A DNA stretch of 13,389 nucleotides from contig JAUXGM010000053.1 of assembly GCA_030622125.1 (NCBI GenBank), forward strand, positions 1 through 13,389, in the 5' to 3' direction. This document shows positions 8,482 to 13,389 of the stretch, piece by piece. The notes below the pieces were generated by a model. The model did not search any database and had not been told where the DNA came from. It saw nothing but the letters and a program-made list of their open reading frames with translations. Position numbers and translations under genes: made by a program. Positions within the stretch are counted from its first letter, which is position 1. Each line of letters opens with the position of its first letter. This stretch comes from a bacterium (GTDB taxonomy: Bacteria; AUK180).

Positions 8482-9488
8482 TGCTTATTGTCGGCATTGA
8501 ATCTTCCTGTGATGAGACGGGAATAGCCATAGTCGAAAATGGCGAATCGGTCATTGCAAATTCAATTGAATATCAGGACGAGATACATAAGGAATATGGT
8601 GGTGTCGTTCCGGAGTTTGCCGCCCGACACCATGCGGAAAAAATAGGCATCCTCTTCAAAAAAGCAATCGCAAAAGCCGATATAAAGACATCCGATATCA
8701 ATGCAATCGGTGTAGTGAACGGTCCGGGGCTTGTCGGTTCACTTCTTGTCGGCTTTATGTTTGCAAGAGGGCTCTCTTGCCAATTGAATATTCCCTTGAT
8801 CCCCGTTAATCACATATTGGCACATTTATATGTTCCGAAGATGATATACCCGAATGAAATTTCATATCCACATTATGCTGTTTTAGTATCCGGTGGACAC
8901 ACCTTTATCATAAAGGCTAATTCAATATTGGGCTACGAGATACTTGCAAAAACGAGGGATGATGCAATAGGAGAGGGATTTGACAAGATCAGCCATTTTC
9001 TTGGACTTGGTTATCCCGGTGGTGCAGTTATTGATAAGATTGCCGCAAAGGGAAATGAAAACGGATTTAAATTTCCAGAAACACATTTTAAGAAAAAAAC
9101 ATTAGATTTTTCATTTAGCGGTTTAAAAGCCGCAGCAATTAGAATGATAAAAAAAGAAAAACCTACCGGAATAAGATTAAATGATTTTCTCGCATCGTTT
9201 CAACAGGCGGCTTTTGATATTGTTTTTAATTCATTAGAAAAGTTATTAGCGGAAAGATTTCTTCCACAGATCGTATTTGGCGGTGGTGTGGCTGCAAACA
9301 GTTATCTTAGAGACAGGGCAAAAACACTTGAAAAGAAATACAATGTTCGGGTCTTTTTTCCGCCAAAGGAATATTGTGGTGACAACGGTGCAATGGTAGG
9401 TGGTCTCGCTTATCATCTTTATAATGCCGACGTAAGATTTAAGGGTGAAGATGTTTTCTCGCGATCAGATTTTAGAAAATTATACTGA
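8481..9488 (+). CDS. tsaD: tRNA threonylcarbamoyladenosine transferase TsaD
   Basis: The 335-residue protein matches TsaD end to end: GIESSCDETGIAIV at the N-terminus, the metal ligands His111 and His115 in NHILAH, LVSGGHTFI, KISHFLGLGYPGG, DFSFSGLKAA, FGGGVAANSYLR and Asp301 in CGDNGAM. TsaD transfers the threonylcarbamoyl group to A37 of tRNAs reading ANN codons, together with TsaB and TsaE, which are not in this window. A strong AGGAGG (8471-8476) sits 4 bases before the ATG, and the start overlaps the previous stop by one base (TAATG). It begins a two-gene tRNA-modification segment at the end of the envelope operon. Length is normal and nothing is missing. Confidence 0.98.
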   Translation: MLIVGIESSCDETGIAIVENGESVIANSIEYQDEIHKEYGGVVPEFAARHHAEKIGILFKKAIAKADIKTSDINAIGVVNGPGLVGSLLVGFMFARGLSCQLNIPLIPVNHILAHLYVPKMIYPNEISYPHYAVLVSGGHTFIIKANSILGYEILAKTRDDAIGEGFDKISHFLGLGYPGGAVIDKIAAKGNENGFKFPETHFKKKTLDFSFSGLKAAAIRMIKKEKPTGIRLNDFLASFQQAAFDIVFNSLEKLLAERFLPQIVFGGGVAANSYLRDRAKTLEKKYNVRVFFPPKEYCGDNGAMVGGLAYHLYNADVRFKGEDVFSRSDFRKLY

Positions 9489-10386
9489 TTTAATTATTGC
9501 ACCGCTTTCAGGTTTTACCATCAAACCATTTAGACAACTCTTACGGGAATATGGATTTAAAGGACTCTATTATACGGAAATGCTCAATCCTTATGAGATA
9601 AAAAAGGGAAAGGTGGAGAAAATTGATATCCTCGACAAAGAATCTCCCGTAGGTGTCCAACTTTTCGGAGGTTATAAGAAGGGTCTCTATAAAGAAACGA
9701 TGAACCGTTTAAAAGAATACGGCAGGTTTGATATAATTGATCTGAATATGGGTTGTCCGATAAGAAAAGTGGTGCACTCCGGTGGTGGTGTGCATCTTTT
9801 AAAAAATATTGATGAGGCAAAATATATCCTAAAAGAGATCCGATCCGAATGGGATGGTCCACTTTCAATAAAAACAAGGATCGGCTTTACTATGGATGAT
9901 ATTGACAATACAATAGTAAAATTGAAGGAACTTCTTGTTTTTGAGCCCGATTTTTTTTCTATCCATTTTCGAACGGTAGAAGAAAAATTTACGCCTCCTC
10001 CACATTGGGATCTTTATAAAAAATTTAAGGAAGAACTAAAGATATTTATCTACTTAAATGGTGGCGTTTACGATAAAAATACAATTAAATATATTAAAAG
10101 AACAATATCTCCCGATGGAATTATGCTTTCAAGGGGAATATTATATGATCCGTTTATCTTTTCGGAAGATAAAGGCGGATTAATGAAAAAGATCTCCTTT
10201 TCAAAGAAGTTCTTGCGGTATTTTGTCAATAGTTATGGAGAAAAAAGATTAAAGGAGACAAGAAAGTTTTTTGCCTATCTTTTTAAAGGAGAGATATATT
10301 CACGAGAATTTAAAAAAAAGGTTTATTCTGCACAAAATTATGATGAATACATAGCTGCATTTGAAATTTATGATTATGAATTGTAA
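9451..10386 (+). CDS. tRNA-dihydrouridine synthase (Dus family)
   Basis: This flavoprotein reduces uridines in the tRNA D-loop or nearby. The TIM-barrel landmarks are LIIAPLSGFTIKPFR near the start, YTEML, PVGVQLFGG, the catalytic Cys102 in NMGCPIRKV, GGGVHLLK, SIKTRIGF, HFRTVEEKF, NGGVYDKNT and SRGILYDPFIF. I prefer ATG 9451 (311 residues) because AAGG (9441-9444) lies 6 bases upstream; GTG at 9445 is in frame but has no room for a ribosome site. The start lies 38 bases inside tsaD, so translation of the two is probably coupled. The C-terminal third is short compared with DusA/DusB of E. coli, and the exact target uridine cannot be assigned. The stop codon overlaps the -35 motif of the next promoter. 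Confidence 0.93.
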   Translation: MFSRDQILENYTDLIIAPLSGFTIKPFRQLLREYGFKGLYYTEMLNPYEIKKGKVEKIDILDKESPVGVQLFGGYKKGLYKETMNRLKEYGRFDIIDLNMGCPIRKVVHSGGGVHLLKNIDEAKYILKEIRSEWDGPLSIKTRIGFTMDDIDNTIVKLKELLVFEPDFFSIHFRTVEEKFTPPPHWDLYKKFKEELKIFIYLNGGVYDKNTIKYIKRTISPDGIMLSRGILYDPFIFSEDKGGLMKKISFSKKFLRYFVNSYGEKRLKETRKFFAYLFKGEIYSREFKKKVYSAQNYDEYIAAFEIYDYEL

Positions 10387-10408
10387 CCTTTTTATTAGTT
10401 CTTTCGTT
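10382..10408 (+). promoter_or_regulatory. Putative ECF-type promoter of the sigma-factor gene
   Basis: TGTAAC (10382-10387), 17 bases, then CGTT (10405-10408) matches the general ECF pattern (an AAC-containing -35 and a CGT-type -10) and is close to the B. subtilis SigX form. It sits directly before an ECF sigma gene, where autoregulation is common. The expected start of transcription would fall at or just before the ATG at 10417, giving little or no leader, in keeping with the absence of a Shine-Dalgarno site. An overlapping TATATT (10408-10413) has no good sigma70 -35 at 17 bases. The site is inferred from sequence only. Confidence 0.6.
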
Positions 10409-10416
10409 ATATTAAT

Positions 10417-10935
10417 ATGAGTGATGAAGAAGCAATAAAACTTATTAAAGCCAACAACACAAGTGGTTTTGATTTTCTTTATGATAAATATTCAAGATTA
10501 ATGTATTCATATATGTATAGAATGATCGGGAACGGTTCTGAGGTAGAAGATCTTACATCTGAGGTTTTTTTTAAGATCTATAAAAATATAAAAAAATATA
10601 GGGAAAGTGGAAAGTTTAAGTCTTTTATCTATCGAATTGCTCACAATACCGCTATTGATTATTTGCGAAGAAAAAAAGAAGTAATTTCTTATGATGATAC
10701 GATTGAAATTCCGGTAGAGAATGAAGTGCTTTTTAGTAACGAAGAAAAAAATACTTTAATGATAGGACTTAATAATTTGAAGCAAAGCGATAGAGAGATC
10801 TTGATAATGTTCTATTATGATCAGTTACAGATAAAAGAGATATCAAGCATAATAAAGAAGAGTGTTTCCGCAGTAAAAGTTGCTCTGTCAAGAGCACGGG
10901 AGCGTTTAAAAAAGGAGGTAGTCTATGAAAAATAA
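10417..10935 (+). CDS. ECF-family RNA polymerase sigma factor
   Basis: The 172-residue protein has only sigma domains 2 and 4, as in ECF sigma factors. Domain 2 is at about 18-86, with DLTSEVFFKIYKNIKKY (core-binding helix) and YRIAHNTAIDYLRR (-10 recognition). Domain 4 is at about 112-165, with a helix-turn-helix in IKEISSIIKKSVSAVKVALSRARERLKK (-35 recognition). It would direct polymerase to a small regulon in response to an envelope or similar signal, controlled by a partner. The following gene overlaps by 11 bases and encodes a single-pass membrane protein, the usual place for an anti-sigma factor. No Shine-Dalgarno site precedes the ATG; the ECF-like promoter lies immediately upstream. 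The ECF subgroup cannot be assigned by eye. Confidence 0.95.
   Translation: MSDEEAIKLIKANNTSGFDFLYDKYSRLMYSYMYRMIGNGSEVEDLTSEVFFKIYKNIKKYRESGKFKSFIYRIAHNTAIDYLRRKKEVISYDDTIEIPVENEVLFSNEEKNTLMIGLNNLKQSDREILIMFYYDQLQIKEISSIIKKSVSAVKVALSRARERLKKEVVYEK
10912..10918 (+). promoter_or_regulatory. Strong Shine-Dalgarno site of the small membrane protein
   Basis: AAGGAGG lies inside the 3' end of the sigma gene, 6 bases before the ATG at 10925. It is among the best ribosome sites in the window and supports the small downstream frame as a real gene, expressed at least as well as the sigma factor. Confidence 0.8.
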
Positions 10936-11212
10936 GATCGAATGGAATGATAATATTAGTAAAAGGATCTATTTAAAAAGCGTTGAAAAAATATTAAGAT
11001 ACAATGATAAAAAGGTTAAAAATTTCAAATTGATATCTACCGCAGCAGTTGGATTTGCCGTTATAATAATGGTAATCTCGTTATTTTTCTCACCCATCAA
11101 TATTACAAAAAAAACAACAGTAATAGAAGCAAAAAATACGACTGCTATCTCAGAGTTTGAAGAGAATTTCACCGCTTACTATAAAGAATTTTTCACCTTT
11201 TCGGAAGAATGA
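10925..11212 (+). CDS. Small single-pass membrane protein, candidate anti-sigma factor
   Basis: The 95-residue protein has a basic N-terminal part (about 1-34, two short amphipathic stretches such as SKRIYLKSVEKILRYN), one membrane segment at about 35-56 (LISTAAVGFAVIIMVISLFF) and a short outer tail rich in Thr, Glu and Phe. By charge, the N-terminus should be cytoplasmic. Overlap with the ECF sigma gene and a strong ribosome site make a regulatory partner likely. However, it has no HxxxCxxC zinc anti-sigma motif, and its cytoplasmic part is shorter than a normal anti-sigma domain. I do not recognise the family. It could instead be a small stress-induced membrane protein of the regulon, or an anti-sigma protein that has been shortened. 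Confidence 0.75.
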   Translation: MKNKIEWNDNISKRIYLKSVEKILRYNDKKVKNFKLISTAAVGFAVIIMVISLFFSPINITKKTTVIEAKNTTAISEFEENFTAYYKEFFTFSEE

Positions 11213-11227
11213 GATTAAAATGCTAAT

Positions 11228-11256
11228 TTGATTTTTTATTATTTATTTGTTATATT
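11228..11256 (+). promoter_or_regulatory. Sigma70-type promoter of the restriction-modification genes
   Basis: TTGATT (11228-11233), exactly 17 bases, then TATATT (11251-11256) is a good housekeeping promoter in the 49-base gap after the small membrane gene. Only 5 bases (GTAAC) separate the -10 box from the ATG at 11262, so transcription is expected to start at or next to the initiation codon. No Shine-Dalgarno sequence is present, which agrees with a leaderless message. In very AT-rich DNA such boxes can arise by chance, but spacing and position together are convincing. Confidence 0.65.
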
Positions 11257-11261
11257 GTAAC

Positions 11262-11963
11262 ATGAATTTAAAGGAATTAGAAAGAAAATTAAAATTAGTA
11301 AGGGACCAAGGTTATGTAAAATCACAAAGAGGAGGTCCTACCGGTATTGGATATACATTTGAAACATTATTAGGGATTAAAGAAAATAATTTACCGATTC
11401 CAGATATTGGTGGTAGAGTTGAGATAAAAACAATTAGAAAAGATTCTCAATCTTTAATTACTTTATTTACATTTAATAATGGTGTTTGGAATTATAAACA
11501 AAAAGAGATAATATTAAAATATGGTTATATTGATAAATTCGATAGACATGCATTAAAAAATACTATCTTTTATGAAAAATCAAATCCTCAAAAAATTGCA
11601 TTAGATATAGATGAAGACAAAAATATTATTAATTTAATAAACTCATCAGGTAAAACACTTGCATCTTGGGATGTTTATGTTATTGTCGGTAAATTTATGA
11701 CTAAATTAAGTAGATTGTTACTTGTTTTGGCAGAAAGGCAAAAAGTTGGTAGAAAAGAGGAACTTTTTTTATATAATGAAGCTTATATGTTAACCAATCC
11801 TAATCCAAGAAATTTTATTGAGGCTTTTAAAAAAGCAATAATTGGAATTGATATTAGAATGCATTTGAAAACAAATGGAGCTGTTAGAAATAGGGGTACT
11901 GCTTTTAGAATAAGAGAAAGAGATTTGATAGTTCTTTATGATAAAAAAATGAAAATTCTATAA
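11262..11963 (+). CDS. MvaI/BcnI-family Type II restriction endonuclease
   Basis: With ATG 11262 the product is 233 residues, close to monomeric MvaI-type enzymes; a TTG at 11247 in frame would lie over the promoter and is rejected. The N-terminus has GGPTGIGYTFETLLG (24-38) and then PDIGGRVEIKT (47-57), giving Glu34, Asp48, Glu54 and Lys56 as the expected catalytic set of the PD-(D/E)xK fold. SLITLFTF follows. Near the C-terminus are DIRMHL and RGTAFRI, matching the DNA-reading part of the family. Known members cut CCWGG (MvaI) or CCSGG (BcnI) as monomers; the actual site here is not proven. The partner methyltransferase follows after 3 bases. Sampled sequence is far more AT-rich than the tsaD and ctpA genes, suggesting acquisition by transfer. 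Confidence 0.9.
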   Translation: MNLKELERKLKLVRDQGYVKSQRGGPTGIGYTFETLLGIKENNLPIPDIGGRVEIKTIRKDSQSLITLFTFNNGVWNYKQKEIILKYGYIDKFDRHALKNTIFYEKSNPQKIALDIDEDKNIINLINSSGKTLASWDVYVIVGKFMTKLSRLLLVLAERQKVGRKEELFLYNEAYMLTNPNPRNFIEAFKKAIIGIDIRMHLKTNGAVRNRGTAFRIRERDLIVLYDKKMKIL

Positions 11964-11966
11964 AAT

Positions 11967-13229
11967 ATGAGATTAAAATCTAAAACACCTAAAAAATATA
12001 GAGATGAAAGTTGGGATTATCGTAAAGCAGATACCAAACCATACACACATTGTTTTCATTCATATCCAGCCATGATGATACCTCAAATTGCCGGAAGAAT
12101 TTTAGACGAATATGCTCAACATTTTAATATTTTATTTGATCCGTACTGCGGAACGGCTACTTCATTAGTTGAAGCTAATATTAGAGGAATAAATGCCATT
12201 GGTACAGATATTAACCCATTAGCACGATTAATTGCAAAGGTTAAAACTACAATTATTCCTTTAAATCTTTTAGATAATTATATAGAAGAATTTAATAATT
12301 TTATTTTATCGATTAAGTTAGGAAAAGAAGTGAATACAGAAATACCTAAATTTAAAAATATTGATTATTGGTTTAAAAAAGAGACTATTATAATATTATC
12401 TACAATTAGATATTTTATTGAAATGATAAAAGATAAAGATATTTTAAATTTTTTTAAGGTTGCTTTTAGCGAAACAGTGCGGGATGTATCTTTAACAAGA
12501 AATGGAGAATTTAAATTATATAGAATGCCATCAAAGCAAATTGAAAAGTTTAATCCGGATGTATATTCAATGATGTTTAAAAAATTATTAAGAAATAGAA
12601 GCGGTATGGAAAAATACATTTATATTAAAAAAAATAATTCAGCATCGTATATATATGATTTTAATTCTGTTTATGAAATTCCTAAAGAAATTATCTCTGA
12701 TGAAAGTATAGATATAATATTAACTTCTCCCCCCTATGGTGATTCCAAAACCACTGTTGCTTATGGGCAATTTTCAAGATTATCAAATCAATGGTTATGT
12801 TTTGAAAAAAATAATGAAGTTGATAAAAAGGCAATGGGCGGATTTAGAGAGAGGGAATACAAAAAATTTAATATAGAAATTCTTGATGAAACAATAGAAA
12901 AAATTGGTGAAAAAGATAATAAAAGAGTACTGGATGTTATTTCTTTTTATAATGACTATGAGAAATCTATTAATAATGTTTCAAAGGTTATTAGAAAAAA
13001 TGGGATTGTTGCTTATGTGGTTGGTAATAGAAAGGTGAAGGGAATTGAAATACCGAATGACAAAATAACTGTTGAATTATTCAAAAAAAATGGATTTAAT
13101 TATGTTAATACTATAATAAGGGAAATACCAAATAAAAGGATGCCTAAAAAGAATAGTCCAACAAATGAAGCAGGCAAGACCGATAATACAATGAATTGTG
13201 AATATATTGCAATTATGAAAAAAAGATAA
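11967..13229 (+). CDS. DNA (probably cytosine-N4) methyltransferase of the restriction-modification pair
   Basis: The 420-residue protein has a SAM-dependent methyltransferase core: HSYPAMMIP (31-39, motif X-like), FDPYCGTAT (57-65, motif I), GTDINPLA (79-86, motif II) and TSPPYG (253-258, motif IV), then VISFYNDY, GIVAYVVGNR and IPNKRMPKKNSPTN. TSPPY is the catalytic loop typical of N4-cytosine (and some N6-adenine) enzymes. With an MvaI/BcnI-type nuclease beside it, protection of the same CC-containing site is expected. About 190 residues separate motifs I and IV and may hold the target-recognition region. The ATG is 3 bases after the endonuclease stop with no ribosome site, so its translation probably depends on the upstream gene. 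The frame is intact to its stop. Confidence 0.9.
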   Translation: MRLKSKTPKKYRDESWDYRKADTKPYTHCFHSYPAMMIPQIAGRILDEYAQHFNILFDPYCGTATSLVEANIRGINAIGTDINPLARLIAKVKTTIIPLNLLDNYIEEFNNFILSIKLGKEVNTEIPKFKNIDYWFKKETIIILSTIRYFIEMIKDKDILNFFKVAFSETVRDVSLTRNGEFKLYRMPSKQIEKFNPDVYSMMFKKLLRNRSGMEKYIYIKKNNSASYIYDFNSVYEIPKEIISDESIDIILTSPPYGDSKTTVAYGQFSRLSNQWLCFEKNNEVDKKAMGGFREREYKKFNIEILDETIEKIGEKDNKRVLDVISFYNDYEKSINNVSKVIRKNGIVAYVVGNRKVKGIEIPNDKITVELFKKNGFNYVNTIIREIPNKRMPKKNSPTNEAGKTDNTMNCEYIAIMKKR

Positions 13230-13240
13230 TAAAAATTAAA

Positions 13241-13274
13241 TTTTTTAAATGGTTGTATCTAAACATTTAAAAAA
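13241..13274. repeat. AT-rich inverted repeat after the methyltransferase gene
   Basis: TTTTTTAAATG (13241-13251) and CATTTAAAAAA (13264-13274) are perfect 11-base complements around a 12-base loop, 11 bases after the methyltransferase stop. It could mark the end of the transcription unit, but the stem has one G-C pair and the + strand 3' arm ends in A, not T, so it is not a standard intrinsic terminator for the upstream genes. Confidence 0.6.
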
Positions 13275-13275
13275 A

Positions 13276-13302
13276 GACGGTCCGTCATTCTGAGGAAGCC
13301 CC
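13276..13302. repeat. Palindrome plus segment resembling a dispersed intergenic repeat
   Basis: GACGGTCCGTC (13276-13286) has complementary 5-base arms around one base. It runs into GTCATTCTGAGGAAGCCCC (13284-13302), which resembles the GTCATTCTGAG-type repeats seen between genes in many environmental bacterial genomes. GC content here is much higher than in the methyltransferase gene just before it. No second copy is in the window, so repeat status rests on recall of similar elements. Confidence 0.4.
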
Positions 13303-13389
13303 GTTTGAGTGTGGGGTAAACTCAAAACTCAAAACTTTATTTCGGTGATTCTATCCTCTTGCCTTTATTTTTCCCTTATTAGAAACCTA

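Larger units (their letters stand above)
13230..13389. other. Non-coding 3' tail of the window
   Basis: These 160 bases have no credible gene on either strand. Besides the inverted repeat and the palindrome they hold a CCCC/GGGG pair (13299-13302 and 13313-13316) around GTTTGAGTGT, and a 7-base direct repeat AACTCAA in 2.5 copies (13319-13336) whose CTCAAA can pair with TTTGAG at 13304-13309. The last 50 bases show nothing recognisable. Confidence 0.55.

Noticed and set aside
9445-9450. GTG start for the dihydrouridine synthase
   Set aside because: AAGG at 9441-9444 directly abuts the GTG but is well spaced for ATG 9451.
10387-10416. Intrinsic terminator between dus and the sigma gene (run of T at 10389-10393)
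   Set aside because: No GC-containing stem precedes the T run; the gap is better explained by promoter elements.
11247-11261. TTG start for the endonuclease
   Set aside because: It falls in the promoter spacer and -10 region; ATG 11262 begins the family-like sequence at once.
11256-11261. Second TGTAAC as an ECF -35 box before the endonuclease
   Set aside because: No CGT-type -10 follows at 16-17 bases; the match is chance overlap with the sigma70 -10 region.
11925-11966. Internal promoter for the methyltransferase (TTGATA at 11925, TATAAAAT at 11959)
   Set aside because: The boxes are about 28 bases apart, too far for a sigma70 promoter, and no other -35 fits well.
13241-13274. Attachment site or standard terminator at the AT-rich inverted repeat
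   Set aside because: No second copy or integrase is seen, and the stem is nearly all A-T with no T run after it on the + strand.

Overview
The window is a compact, single-strand stretch of AT-rich bacterial chromosome. Thirteen genes are all on the + strand, with gaps of at most about 50 bases and frequent overlaps. The FtsEX-EnvC-CtpA-YibQ set points to a diderm (Gram-negative-type) bacterium. The low GC and the gene content would fit something like Deferribacterota or another low-GC candidate phylum, but that placement is a guess. There are no rRNA, tRNA, CRISPR or transposase features.

Layout. (1) 1-1545: the 3' part of a cyclic-di-GMP phosphodiesterase (receiver-like domain, then EAL). 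(2) 1545-3048: a NamZ/DUF1343-family exo-N-acetylmuramidase without a signal peptide, and a small single-domain cupin. (3) 3041-8481: a division and peptidoglycan-hydrolysis block, ftsE-ftsX-envC-like-ctpA-yibQ-like. FtsEX should gate the EnvC-like coiled-coil protein, whose LytM domain has lost all zinc ligands and so should act as an amidase activator. (4) 8481-10386: two tRNA-modification genes, tsaD and a dus-family dihydrouridine synthase, translationally coupled to the block before. (5) 10382-11212: an ECF sigma factor with a promoter that looks ECF-type, followed by a 95-residue single-pass membrane protein that is a candidate minimal anti-sigma factor. (6) 11228-13229: a two-gene Type II restriction-modification system of MvaI/BcnI type (endonuclease first, TSPPY methyltransferase second), visibly more AT-rich than the tsaD and ctpA genes and with its own sigma70-type promoter that seems to give a leaderless message. 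(7) 13230-13389: a non-coding tail with an AT-rich inverted repeat, a palindrome next to a segment resembling dispersed intergenic repeats, and a short tandem repeat.

Genes 1 to 10386 read like one long operon with no recognisable internal terminator. Its theme is cell-wall remodelling (NamZ, EnvC, CtpA, YibQ), followed by tRNA modification. The sigma cassette and the restriction-modification cassette are separate transcription units behind it. Most of the window is ordinary core genome. The points most worth a second look are the ECF autoregulatory promoter with its unusual membrane partner, the leaderless endonuclease start, the shortage of CCWGG sites relative to CCSGG, and the possible link between NamZ and the FtsEX block.
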